A stretch of 32,213 nt of DNA, from positions 1 to 32,213 of the forward strand of contig NZ_JASDCF010000034.1 in assembly GCF_030408035.1 (NCBI RefSeq), read 5' to 3'. This DNA is from Psychrobacter sp. APC 3426 (GTDB lineage: Bacteria > Pseudomonadota > Gammaproteobacteria > Pseudomonadales > Moraxellaceae). The translations under genes and the position numbers were made by a program. Below the pieces are notes generated by a model. The model had not been told where the DNA came from. It ran no database searches and saw only the letters and a program-made list of their open reading frames with translations. Below, piece by piece: positions 1-8,023 of this stretch (position 1 is the stretch's first letter; each line of letters opens with the position of its first letter).

Positions 1-127
1 CATTCATAGTACGATTGGTTATGTGTCGCCTTTTGAGTTTGAGAGACGATACTATGATAGTCTTACTGAGTCAGACAAAGCTGCCTGACTCAAGCAATCC
101 ACTCTCCGATATAGTCGGGGCGGTTCA
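1..127 (+). mobile_element. Right end of an IS3-family insertion sequence (partial)
   Basis: The window opens inside an element of IS3 type. The end of its transposase reading frame (stop at 86-88) is followed by a probable right terminal repeat at about 95-127. Read inward from the tip, that repeat begins TGAACCGCCCCGA, close to the TGAACTGCCCC-type tips typical of IS3-family elements. The left end lies outside the window, so completeness and target duplication cannot be tested. Confidence 0.6.
2..88 (+). CDS. IS3-family transposase OrfB, C-terminal fragment
   Basis: This is the last 28 codons of a reading frame that enters from the left edge. It reads HSTIGYVSPFEFERRYYDS and then a short tail to TGA at 86-88. 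The pattern H-S-x-x-G-Y-x-S-P-x-E-F-E is the usual C-terminal signature of IS3-family OrfB integrase-type (rve/DDE) transposases. The DDE residues would lie upstream, outside the window, so integrity cannot be judged. The frame ends about 40 bp before the probable right terminal repeat, as expected for this family. Confidence 0.75.
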   Translation: MHSTIGYVSPFEFERRYYDSLTESDKAA

Positions 128-135
128 AAGTCTAT

Positions 136-390
136 ATGACTCTATGCGAAAATCAACCTTTGGATATTATGTCTACATACACTTTAGACAGAAAGGATCC
201 TAATTTGCATATTACTTACTGTTATAGCGATATACATAATGTTATGAAATATTTAGGGGCAAAGAATATATATACTGAAATAACTAAAATTGTCGACAGA
301 GAGTTAAAGAATAAATTTGAGTTGCCAATACAAACAGACATTTTCACCCAATTAGAAGGCTACAAGTATAATAGTCAGGAAGCTATTTAA
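136..390 (+). CDS. Hypothetical ORF abutting the IS3 end, possibly a 3' gene remnant
   Basis: An 84-codon frame begins 9 bp after the inferred tip of the IS3 element and stays open leftward into the element end. It may therefore be the 3' part of a gene truncated by the IS3 insertion. Possible starts are ATG 136 and ATG 169; neither has a convincing ribosome binding site. The product is charged, with a segment IYTEITKIVDRELKNKF of probable helix and no recognisable motif. It is followed by a stem-loop at 427-464. I do not recognise a family. It could be non-coding. Confidence 0.3.
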   Translation: MTLCENQPLDIMSTYTLDRKDPNLHITYCYSDIHNVMKYLGAKNIYTEITKIVDRELKNKFELPIQTDIFTQLEGYKYNSQEAI

Positions 391-426
391 TATACTCCGT
401 AAGTTTCAGAAGTATATCTGATAGTT

Positions 427-464
427 TAGAAGCTATTACTTGACATAAAGGTAAATAGCTTCTA
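427..464. other. 11-bp perfect stem-loop (terminator-like, no T tract)
   Basis: TAGAAGCTATT at 427-437 is perfectly complementary to AATAGCTTCTA at 454-464, with a 16-nt loop. No long T run follows on either strand, so it is a weak intrinsic-terminator candidate. It lies 36 bp after the small upstream ORF. Before the IS256 element inserted it would have lain between that ORF and the end of the convergent surface-sugar operon. The IS256 target site begins 4 bp beyond the stem. Confidence 0.5.
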
Positions 465-467
465 TTG

Positions 468-475
468 ACTATTAC
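468..475. repeat. IS256 target-site duplication, left copy
   Basis: ACTATTAC lies directly outside the left terminal repeat and is repeated exactly at 1778-1785. An 8-bp duplication is usual for IS256-family transposition. Confidence 0.88.
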
Positions 476-503
476 GGGAGTTTCCTAAAAACTGTGTAAC
501 TGC
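476..503 (+). repeat. IS256-type left terminal inverted repeat
   Basis: The outer end begins GGGA and the inner end is CTGTGTAACTGC. Aligned with the reverse complement of 1750-1777, the inner 12 bases are identical and about half of the outer 16 match. Confidence 0.8.
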
Positions 504-531
504 TTATAATCCATTAACAGGAGAATAAGCA

Positions 532-1746
532 ATGACTACTCAATCTGACATTAAAAAACTGGCCGAGCAAATGGCTGGTAGCATGAAAAGCTTTGATGAC
601 ATCAAAGACTTCCAAAAGCAGCTCATGCAATCCTTTATCGATACTGCCTTAGAGGCTGAGATGGAAGACCATCTCGGCTACCCCAAGCATGAGAAAGCAG
701 ATAAACCAAACAAGCGCAACGGACACACTAAAAAGACCGTCCGCAGTGACACAGGCGATCTTGAAATCTCTACCCCAAGAGACCGTGATAGCAGCTTTGA
801 GCCTGTACTCGTTAGTAAGCATCAAACCCGTATCTCAGGTCTCGATGACAAGATCATATTCCTTTACGCCAAGGGTCAAACCACCACCGAGATTGTAGAG
901 AGCATTAAAGAGCTCTACGATGTCGACATCTCAAGCTCTCTTGTCTCAAGAGTCACCGATAACATATTAGAGGACATCACTGCTTGGCAGAACCGGCCGC
1001 TGAGCAGTGTTTATCCTATCGTCTATTTGGACTGCATCGTCGTGAAGATACGTCAAGACAAGCAGATCATCAACAAAGCCATTTACCTAGCCCTAGACAT
1101 CAATCTTAGCGGTAAGAAAGAGCTGCTTGGTATGTGGCTCTCAGAGAATGAAGGCGCTAAGTTCTGGCTAGGTGTTCTTACCGAGCTTCAAAACCGTGGC
1201 GTACAAGACATCTTAATCGCTTGTGTTGACGGTCTAAAGGGCTTCCCTGATGCCATTAACACCGTCTATCCAAAGGCACAGGTTCAGCTGTGTATCGTAC
1301 ACATGGTGCGCTATTCAATGAAGTTTGTGCCGTGGATGGATAAAAAGGCCGTAGCGGCTGATTTAAAGGCCATCTACGGCGCTGATACCCTTGAGATGGC
1401 AGAGGCCAATCTTGAGCACTTTGATGAGACTTGGGGCAAGGAATATCCGCATGTCATCAAGTCTTGGCGTAATAACTGGGAGGGCCTAACAGTGTTCTTT
1501 GAGTACCCTAAAGACATCAGAAAAGTCATATACACTACCAATACTATTGAGTCACTGAACAGTGTGATTCGGACAGCGGTGAATAAGCGTAAGGTGTTCC
1601 CATCTGATCACGCAGCTTTCAAGGTAGTCTATCTAGCAACCCAGCAGGCATCCAAAAAGTGGTCGATGCCAATCCGTAACTGGACGTCTGCTCTTAATCG
1701 CTTTATGATTATGTTTGATGATCGCATCAGCAGGCATTTAATCTAA
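532..1746 (+). CDS. IS256-family (Mutator-like) transposase
   Basis: This 404-residue protein has the usual length for IS256 transposases and catalyses cut-and-paste or copy-out transposition of the surrounding element. An N-terminal DNA-binding region contains the family signature LEAEMEDHLGYPKHE near residues 42-56. The catalytic DDE core follows: YLDCIVVKIR (first Asp), CVDGLKGFPDAI with a downstream QLCIVHMVR segment (second Asp and the C/H region), and TTNTIESLNSVIR (Glu). All three parts are intact. The start ATG has a good ribosome binding site (AGGAG) 9 nt upstream. The gene ends 3 bp before the right terminal repeat. No frameshift is seen, so it is probably functional. Confidence 0.93.
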   Translation: MTTQSDIKKLAEQMAGSMKSFDDIKDFQKQLMQSFIDTALEAEMEDHLGYPKHEKADKPNKRNGHTKKTVRSDTGDLEISTPRDRDSSFEPVLVSKHQTRISGLDDKIIFLYAKGQTTTEIVESIKELYDVDISSSLVSRVTDNILEDITAWQNRPLSSVYPIVYLDCIVVKIRQDKQIINKAIYLALDINLSGKKELLGMWLSENEGAKFWLGVLTELQNRGVQDILIACVDGLKGFPDAINTVYPKAQVQLCIVHMVRYSMKFVPWMDKKAVAADLKAIYGADTLEMAEANLEHFDETWGKEYPHVIKSWRNNWEGLTVFFEYPKDIRKVIYTTNTIESLNSVIRTAVNKRKVFPSDHAAFKVVYLATQQASKKWSMPIRNWTSALNRFMIMFDDRISRHLI

Positions 1747-1749
1747 ATG

Positions 1750-1777
1750 GCAGTTACACAGAATCTGGGATGGTCTC
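1750..1777 (-). repeat. IS256-type right terminal inverted repeat
   Basis: It begins GCAGTTACACAG, the exact complement of the inner left repeat, and ends GGTCTC next to the second ACTATTAC copy. Confidence 0.8.
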
Positions 1778-1785
1778 ACTATTAC
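1778..1785. repeat. IS256 target-site duplication, right copy
   Basis: ACTATTAC, identical to 468-475 and immediately outside the right terminal repeat. Confidence 0.88.
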
Positions 1786-1807
1786 AGAGTAATAAAACCC
1801 TGAAGCA

Positions 1808-2968
1808 TTAATTATTTACTTTCCTATTCAAATCTAGGTATTTACCCTTAAACTTTTCATTCTTATTATTTAGTAAGAATGCTAGCTTAAACGATTCTAG
1901 AGCCTTTAACTCATTACCCTCTTCTACTTGCATATTACCTCTAGCATAATAAGCTTTAGCATAGTTTGGGAATTTTTGAATTAAAATATCTAAAATATGT
2001 AGGCTAGTATTTTTATCACCTAGCATTCTAATAGCATGTGAATACTTGAATAAATAGTCTGCATTATTGGGAGCTACTATGGCGGCACTTGCTAGATAAT
2101 TCGTTGCTAACTGATACTCTTCCTTCCGTAAATAACTGTCTCCAATTATATACAACGCACTTTCGAAAGCGGGAAACCTAGTGAGTATTCTTTTGGCATA
2201 AAAGATGGCCTTTTCAAAATTGGCAGAACCAAAATTCTGATATGCTTCAGCAAGGTCGGCAAACAACTCATCATCGTATAGATTGAAATTTCCTAAGTTC
2301 GAAAACAGCTCCTTTTGAACCATACCTGTAGAGACAAAATTCATCAACAATGTATATAGCTTACTAGAACGTGAAATCACAGAAGGTACGAAATGATCAG
2401 TTCCTAATAATGAGTAAACTTTAACGTTTTCAAAATCCCTTATATAACCTGCATTAATCAGGTCTTTAGGTGTAGATTCACCGATTATCATATGTATCGT
2501 TCTATCAAAATTGGATATTTTTTCTAATAGAAAATCTTTCTTTACTATATCCTGTTCCAAATTTTGAATACTTCTAGAATACGGCTCTCCCAATATAATT
2601 TCAGCTGGAAATGATAGTATATTGGCACCTAATTCTATCCCATAGTGAATAGCTGCATGACCACCCATGCTAGTTCCAACAGTGTACACCTCTTTGACAT
2701 CTAAATGATTTATCCATTTTTTAAGACATAGTATTGTCTGATCCAAACTTGCTCCTAAACTTGGAATTCCATTTAAGTACCATTGATTAGAGGGATCGTT
2801 TACAAAAATGACATTCTCATCAATTTCTCTGCCTAGTTGCCAAAAATTAAATTGATTTTCTTTCATATTAATTGCAGCAAAGAAAATAACTAACTTTGAC
2901 GAACTTGGTCTGACAAATATAGAATGATTATCACCTTTCAAAGGTGTTGGAAACTCACTGTTACTCAT
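1808..2968 (-). CDS. Alpha/beta-hydrolase-like protein fused to C-terminal TPR repeats
   Basis: This is a 386-residue protein of unknown specificity and the last gene of the surface-sugar operon. Its N-terminal half resembles an alpha/beta hydrolase: a strand ending VGTSMGGHAA gives a GxSxG nucleophile elbow with Ser100, and GTDHFVPS supplies a candidate catalytic His192. An acidic partner is not certain. From about residue 230 on, helices with TPR spacing (for example ALYIIGDSYLRKEEYQLATNY and AYYARGNMQVEEGNELKALESF) form three or four repeats. There is no signal peptide, so it is probably cytoplasmic. The start ATG overlaps the end of pseG by 8 nt, implying translational coupling. It could be a carbohydrate esterase, an acyl-transfer enzyme for the nonulosonic acid, or a scaffold; the sequence does not decide. 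Confidence 0.6.
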   Translation of the reverse strand: MSNSEFPTPLKGDNHSIFVRPSSSKLVIFFAAINMKENQFNFWQLGREIDENVIFVNDPSNQWYLNGIPSLGASLDQTILCLKKWINHLDVKEVYTVGTSMGGHAAIHYGIELGANILSFPAEIILGEPYSRSIQNLEQDIVKKDFLLEKISNFDRTIHMIIGESTPKDLINAGYIRDFENVKVYSLLGTDHFVPSVISRSSKLYTLLMNFVSTGMVQKELFSNLGNFNLYDDELFADLAEAYQNFGSANFEKAIFYAKRILTRFPAFESALYIIGDSYLRKEEYQLATNYLASAAIVAPNNADYLFKYSHAIRMLGDKNTSLHILDILIQKFPNYAKAYYARGNMQVEEGNELKALESFKLAFLLNNKNEKFKGKYLDLNRKVNN

Positions 2969-3998
2969 CGTTTAACAACTTGTCGAGTATTCTTTCATAG
3001 CCATGCTCATCAATAATAGTTTTTAGATTTTGTCTATGTGATTCAATTAGGCTAGGCTCACTCAAGAAACTTCTTAGATTCTCTGCAAACTTAGCATCAT
3101 CAAGTTCATTAAAGTTTGAAACATATGTCATACCGCCCAACTCATCCCAACCTACACATTGATTTATTTGATTATCAGCAATAGGTATTAATAGTGCCGG
3201 AATACCTAGATAGGCAGCTTCAAATATAGTAGTTCCACCACCTAAAACTGCAAAACTACAGGTAGACATTATTTCTGCCATATTTTCAGGACTGATCATA
3301 AGCTCAATATCTTTAGAGCCATTTGAGCTTATCCAATTAGATACGTCTCCAATATTTTCATTCTTATCACTAACTACTATGGTTAATTTCCAATTATTGT
3401 CTGCAATAATTTGATAGAAGTTTTTTAAAATATAGAGAATAGCACCTCTATCACTACCGCCACCAAAAGTCATCAAGATTCTTTTTTGCTTGTGGCACTT
3501 TTTGAGCTCATCATTAAAGAATATTGGTCGCAATATGCAGTATTGAGGACCTAACAAAAACTCTACATCGTTATACAAAACATCTTTTTTATAGAATTCC
3601 GCTCTTTCATGTGGGCTACCGTTTACTACCAGATTAGCCGCAAAATTTTGCTTTTTACTAGCATCATATTGCTGAACGATCCTTACATTTTCTTCGCGCA
3701 ATCTTTTCTGATGTTCTCCATCAGATCGATAATCATCAATAATAATATGCTTTGAATTGTATTTTTTCAAAACACTAAGATGAAAGTCAGCTTCACTTTC
3801 AGAGCTTAACCAACTCTCTCTGGGAATCCATTCAAGAAAATTGGTTTCGTCAGTTTTATCTTTTAAGCTAAGAGGTGGGCCAATCATAATCACGCCATAC
3901 CCTCTTTTGCATAGCTCCGTAGCAAGCACTCTGCATCTGACCAAATGGCCAAATCCAACGTTAGTACTTGCTAAACATCTTATAACGACTATATCCAA
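2961..3998 (-). CDS. pseG: UDP-2,4-diacetamido-2,4,6-trideoxy-beta-L-altropyranose hydrolase (PseG-like)
   Basis: PseG removes UDP from the altrose intermediate to release the 6-deoxy-sugar that PseI condenses with phosphoenolpyruvate. The fold is GT-B-like (MurG-related). The N-terminal motif GFGHLVR (Gly15-Arg21) carries His18, at the position of the catalytic histidine in PseG. IIIDDY occurs near residue 90 and the nucleotide-binding segment GGGTTIFEAAYLGIPALLIP lies near residues 252-272, followed by NQ. At 345 residues it is somewhat longer than the best-known PseG proteins. The start is TTG at 3998: it has AGGA 7 nt upstream, lies 9 nt after the previous stop, and an in-frame TAG blocks any earlier start. 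It probably acts in the cytoplasm. Confidence 0.82.
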   Translation of the reverse strand: MDIVVIRCLASTNVGFGHLVRCRVLATELCKRGYGVIMIGPPLSLKDKTDETNFLEWIPRESWLSSESEADFHLSVLKKYNSKHIIIDDYRSDGEHQKRLREENVRIVQQYDASKKQNFAANLVVNGSPHERAEFYKKDVLYNDVEFLLGPQYCILRPIFFNDELKKCHKQKRILMTFGGGSDRGAILYILKNFYQIIADNNWKLTIVVSDKNENIGDVSNWISSNGSKDIELMISPENMAEIMSTCSFAVLGGGTTIFEAAYLGIPALLIPIADNQINQCVGWDELGGMTYVSNFNELDDAKFAENLRSFLSEPSLIESHRQNLKTIIDEHGYERILDKLLNDE

Positions 3999-4007
3999 TT
4001 TATAATC

Positions 4008-6956
4008 CTATTCAATAATTTCTAATGCAAGCTTTCTCACGTTCTGATCACCCTTAGTCAAATAACGATTTACATCTTTATTAAACCAGTATGGAGGATA
4101 AAGAACTTTATTGGTGACAGGCCTTGAGTGATATCTGTAGTCCGTCGTAAACAGACTACTCCCCATATAAAAAAGCCATAATGCTGATTTGTATCTCAAC
4201 TCATCGTCACAGTCAAGTCCGACTTCACCTTTTAACATTTGTTCGAAATGCAATCTATCGTTTGGCGAAGGGTGCCCGACCGGGTAGTCGACCGTTCCGA
4301 AATGTCCACATAGAATAGCGGGTATATCCATTACACCTAGCTCAATACTAGACGTACCGTTATAAACGATTGCAAAGTCTATCAAATCTTTCAAGTCATG
4401 CATTTTGAACCAATTATGGTCTAGAAATATTACATTCTGGTTTTCTTCCTGAATAATATCTCTAAATACGGCATTCCCAAATGTTGAAATTTGCTGATTT
4501 AATTCATGTGGATGAGGCTTGATAAGTAGTAATGTATCTGTGCCATTAACCGTTTCAATAGAATGATTGATCCAGTCCTTCATATCTGAATGTGCAGCAC
4601 CTCCATCAAATGGAACTCCTGAATCATAGACAACCTTGCCAAATGCACAAACTACTTTTTTGCCAGCTGCTCTCCAACTATTAATGTATTGAATAGCAGC
4701 TCTCTTCTCAACAGAATCGTCATCATAAGAGACGGATCTCTTTACATTTGTAACGCCACTTACCGTTTCTAAAATCTCTTCAGCACGATATTTGTTTTCT
4801 TGGTAGAAAACTTCAAACTCCTCTGGTAATGGGAAGCTAGCAGACCGTGTATGAGGGTACTTCGTCATATTTCTAACAACACACTTAGAAGATATATTAG
4901 TAGAGAAGTTAGAAAAGTAGTTTTGATATCCATTTGCAGAATGTATGCAAAAGAAATCTTTAGGATCTCCGTATTCCTCGCAATAAAAACGATAGAGTGC
5001 ATCTGGTAATCTTGCATTAAACTGTACGATAAAACCGATTCTTAATCCAATATCGTCTTTTAGCTTATGAATATTGTCTAAAACAGTCGCTGCCGACTTT
5101 GTTGTAGTGTAAATATTTTCTAAGTAGTTGTTTAATGCTGGGCAAGTGTAATCTACGTCATAGATACGTTTGTTAATAGCTGATTCTTCCCACAAAACAT
5201 GAGATAGATCAATATCTTTCCACTGCATTTTACCTTGACTCAAATTGATATCGAATTCTGCATCAAGTTCAAGCTTAGAGTCCCTCTTTATTTCTCGATT
5301 CATCGTTATGACATCGATGAACTCATTGATGTATACATTGTTCGTTTTTTCTGTCGGCAAAAGACCTTCTGATAAAGGTATGACGGCCCAACCCAATCTT
5401 TTAAGCTCCATGAGAAGAACGATAGGCGTTTTTCTCAACTGCTCTATAGATCTTGGAGTAATAAAAATTACTCCCTGTGGATTTTTGGGCTGTGGAATAC
5501 TTTGATACAGTACGGCCGTATCCTTCAAAAATTTAAGCTCGCCTGACCGTTTGACCAACGACCAACTAGTATACGGACATAAATTATGACTCCGAGATAA
5601 GAGAGAAATGTGAACTCCTCTAGTTATCTCTTCTGCTTCTTCAAACTTTTTAAGTCTATGAAGAATTTTTACATAAGAAAGAGCACTCTTTGACTCCCGT
5701 ACTTTTCTTGGCTGCTTTGAAAAGAATTCATAAGCTAATTGATACTCTTCTGCTAATATAGCCCAATCCAGAAAATGCTGAATATCTGATGCATGCTGAG
5801 GTTTTTTATCATTTAAATTCAGTATTTTTTTAGATATTTCATAATTGTCTTTACCATCTTCCATAAGTGCAAAGGCGGCAGTCCATACTGTTGACTGACC
5901 TGCATCTGACATTGCGATTTGAATAATTGCCTCTTTAGCCGGTCTATATATAGCATCCTGCCCCAAAGACCTTCCTACATTCATTATTGTTCTTAGAGTT
6001 TTTACATTTTTCAAGGTTCTGTCTAGCAAAGATTGATTAACAAACTCGTTAATTTCATCCTCTAATGAAACATATAAAGCTATCGCCAACTCATAGTTTT
6101 GATGATAGCTAGGAAGACGCCTAATACCTTCTCGCCTTAAAGCATAAATAACTTTGAGCTTTTTATCTAAAGTCTTTGCTTTATCAAATGCTAATTGACA
6201 TATATTCAAATAATCATGATGAAGCTTACCCTGCAAATATGGCTCAGCATAAAATAGAATAAGATCAGAGGTCAACTCAGGATCTTCTAAGTCATGATCG
6301 GATAACAAGAACTCTAACTCATCGTAATTTTTGTTCTTTAAATTATCACCATCTGCCCACTTCATATTTTCTCTTGCTACAAGATCGAGAACTCTCCAAA
6401 CCTTTAGCAAGGCCACTAATTGTTTATCTCTGACCTTAATATTTTTAGCTTTATTTAATTTGAGCTCTACAACTTTACTTGAAATTAAATCAGATGCTTC
6501 TTCAAACCTCTCTTGCTTAGCTAGAGAGATAACTGACAAATATATCAGTAGAATACTATCAGGGTTATTGCCTATCAGTCTTTCAGCAACTGCGCCTAAG
6601 TCTTTTAGGCCTTCTTCTGAGTTCAATAGCTTTTCAAGATGCAAACCATATTTTCTTTGAGAAGTAACCCGTAGCTGCTCATTACTTACCAACTCTTGCA
6701 ATGTTTCTTCTATATCATGACTAGGACTTTGATTCACTTTAGTGATTAAGAAATCTTTGGCCTTAAAAAACTCTAATTCTTTAGCTTTTAAGAACTCTTT
6801 TGCTTTCGAGAACTCTTTAGAATCCAAGAGTTCTTTTACTTTTGCAAACTCCTTCTTCTCTAAAAAATTATTCGTCTCCAAGATTTCTTTCGCCTTAGAA
6901 AACTCTTTAGATTTTAAAAGACTTTTTTTTGCTTTTTTGAGCCAGTAATGAGTCAT
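4008..6956 (-). CDS. Large TPR-like/capsule-type glycosyltransferase candidate with repetitive N-terminus
   Basis: This 982-residue protein lies between pseI and pseG. Residues about 16-70 are a Lys/Glu/Phe-rich helical repeat tract (SKEFSKAKE occurs twice). Residues about 80-480 are helix-rich with irregular TPR-like spacing. The last 450 residues look like a GT-B enzyme of the capsule-synthesis (KpsC/KpsS-like) kind. The supporting motifs are LLIKPHPHE (around residues 811-818) and YNGTSSIELGVMDIPAIL (around 865-882), matching the pattern KPHP...N-(S/T)-T-S-x-x-E seen in that group. No Maf-type transferase is nearby, so this is the best candidate for transferring the CMP-sugar. ATG 6956 was chosen because it lies 2 nt after the pseI stop; the TTG at 6962 overlaps that stop. 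No signal peptide or transmembrane helix is evident. The specific activity is inferred. Confidence 0.6.
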   Translation of the reverse strand: MTHYWLKKAKKSLLKSKEFSKAKEILETNNFLEKKEFAKVKELLDSKEFSKAKEFLKAKELEFFKAKDFLITKVNQSPSHDIEETLQELVSNEQLRVTSQRKYGLHLEKLLNSEEGLKDLGAVAERLIGNNPDSILLIYLSVISLAKQERFEEASDLISSKVVELKLNKAKNIKVRDKQLVALLKVWRVLDLVARENMKWADGDNLKNKNYDELEFLLSDHDLEDPELTSDLILFYAEPYLQGKLHHDYLNICQLAFDKAKTLDKKLKVIYALRREGIRRLPSYHQNYELAIALYVSLEDEINEFVNQSLLDRTLKNVKTLRTIMNVGRSLGQDAIYRPAKEAIIQIAMSDAGQSTVWTAAFALMEDGKDNYEISKKILNLNDKKPQHASDIQHFLDWAILAEEYQLAYEFFSKQPRKVRESKSALSYVKILHRLKKFEEAEEITRGVHISLLSRSHNLCPYTSWSLVKRSGELKFLKDTAVLYQSIPQPKNPQGVIFITPRSIEQLRKTPIVLLMELKRLGWAVIPLSEGLLPTEKTNNVYINEFIDVITMNREIKRDSKLELDAEFDINLSQGKMQWKDIDLSHVLWEESAINKRIYDVDYTCPALNNYLENIYTTTKSAATVLDNIHKLKDDIGLRIGFIVQFNARLPDALYRFYCEEYGDPKDFFCIHSANGYQNYFSNFSTNISSKCVVRNMTKYPHTRSASFPLPEEFEVFYQENKYRAEEILETVSGVTNVKRSVSYDDDSVEKRAAIQYINSWRAAGKKVVCAFGKVVYDSGVPFDGGAAHSDMKDWINHSIETVNGTDTLLLIKPHPHELNQQISTFGNAVFRDIIQEENQNVIFLDHNWFKMHDLKDLIDFAIVYNGTSSIELGVMDIPAILCGHFGTVDYPVGHPSPNDRLHFEQMLKGEVGLDCDDELRYKSALWLFYMGSSLFTTDYRYHSRPVTNKVLYPPYWFNKDVNRYLTKGDQNVRKLALEIIE
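6747..6911 (-). repeat. In-gene degenerate repeat tract (SKEFSKAKE-type)
   Basis: Within the large glycosyltransferase-like gene, about 55 codons encode variants of a short unit (K)EFxKxKE(I/L/F)L. SKEFSKAKE recurs exactly 30 residues apart, with related copies KEFAKVKELL and FFKAKDFL. At DNA level, repeated AACTCTTT/TCTTTAG blocks are visible. The tract is probably helical or coiled-coil, and its copy number may vary between strains. Confidence 0.65.
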
Positions 6957-6958
6957 AA

Positions 6959-8023
6959 TCAATTCTCTAATTTATTCCAATCTAACGGTGTGCCTATACT
7001 CATATCTGATGCAGCCCTTTTACCAATTACTTTATCAAAATATTTCGGTGCTAAACCATGTCCCGGTCTTATTCTTCTAATATTTTCACTTGTAATCAAT
7101 TCACCAGCTTTGATATCACTAACAACATAAATAGATCTTCTATTTTTTCTTGCTAGTGTATCAGCATCACTTACTCCGTAAGATACACAACCCATAGCCT
7201 CAGCAGCAGTTTTGCATTCAGTCACAAGCTGTTTAAACTGGCTCGGTGCCAAAGAGAATGCTGCATCGATGCTACCCTCATCATCTTCTAGCTTAAAATG
7301 TTTTTCAATAACAGTTGCACCTAGCGTTGTAGCAGCTATTGCAGCACCTATGCCTAGCGTGTGGTCAGACAAACCCACCTGACAACCAAACAACTCTCTC
7401 ATATGGGGAATGGTTCTTAAATTTGCTTCTGATGCAGGAGCTGGATAACTACTAGTACACTGTAAAAGCGTCAGCTGAGAGCAGCCATTTTTTAGAGCAG
7501 TATTCACAGCTAGGTCGATTTCAGAAATAGATGCCATTCCAGTAGAGATAATCATTGGTTTCTTTGTTTGAGCAACATATCTAATCAAAGGAATATCAAC
7601 ACATTCAAAAGAAGCAATTTTATAAGCTGGAACCTCTAACGACTCTAGAAGGTCTACTGCCTCTTCATCGAAAGGAGTGCTAAAACATAAAACATTTTTT
7701 TCACGTGCTCTATCAAATATAGCCTTGTGCCACTCATACTTTGTTTGGGCTTCTTCATATAAGTCGTAAAGTCTTCTGCCATACCATAATGACTTTTTGT
7801 TAGTCACTTTGAAATGGTCGTGATCTAAATTTAAGGTCATCGATTCTGGTGTAAAGGTTTGCAACTTTAGAGCGTCTACACCTGTTTGTGAAGCGTGATC
7901 GACAATCTTTAGTGCTTGTTCTAATGAGGCCCCGTGGTTCCCTGACATTTCTGCAATGATAAACGGAGTTGGATCATTTGCTTTAGCGTCACCTTTGTAT
8001 AGAGCTTCCTTCAATGTATTCAT
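6959..8023 (-). CDS. pseI: Pseudaminic acid synthase
   Basis: PseI condenses 2,4-diacetamido-2,4,6-trideoxy-L-altrose with phosphoenolpyruvate to make pseudaminic acid. This 354-residue protein has the NeuB-family TIM barrel: FIIAEMSGNHG near residues 21-31, LKLQTF, STPFDEEAVD, KIASFE, STGMAS, LLQCTSSYP, GLSDHT and EKHFKLEDDEGSIDAAFS. The segment LWYGRRLYDLYEEAQT is characteristic of PseI rather than sialic or legionaminic acid synthases. A C-terminal antifreeze-like SAF domain begins near residue 295 (RSIYVVSDIKAGE) and ends with the RRIRPGHGL region. The start ATG has AAGGAG 7 nt upstream and overlaps the preceding stop as ATGA. Confidence 0.92.
   Translation of the reverse strand: MNTLKEALYKGDAKANDPTPFIIAEMSGNHGASLEQALKIVDHASQTGVDALKLQTFTPESMTLNLDHDHFKVTNKKSLWYGRRLYDLYEEAQTKYEWHKAIFDRAREKNVLCFSTPFDEEAVDLLESLEVPAYKIASFECVDIPLIRYVAQTKKPMIISTGMASISEIDLAVNTALKNGCSQLTLLQCTSSYPAPASEANLRTIPHMRELFGCQVGLSDHTLGIGAAIAATTLGATVIEKHFKLEDDEGSIDAAFSLAPSQFKQLVTECKTAAEAMGCVSYGVSDADTLARKNRRSIYVVSDIKAGELITSENIRRIRPGHGLAPKYFDKVIGKRAASDMSIGTPLDWNKLEN

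Larger units (their letters stand above)
476..1777 (+). mobile_element. Complete IS256-family insertion sequence (1302 bp)
   Basis: The element carries one full-length transposase gene (532-1746). It is bounded by imperfect 28-bp inverted repeats at 476-503 and 1750-1777; the innermost 12 bp of each (CTGTGTAACTGC and its complement) match exactly. An exact 8-bp duplication, ACTATTAC, flanks both sides. Intact ORF, matching ends and intact duplication together indicate a fairly recent insertion that may still be mobile. It sits just downstream of the surface-sugar operon and points towards it. Confidence 0.9.
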
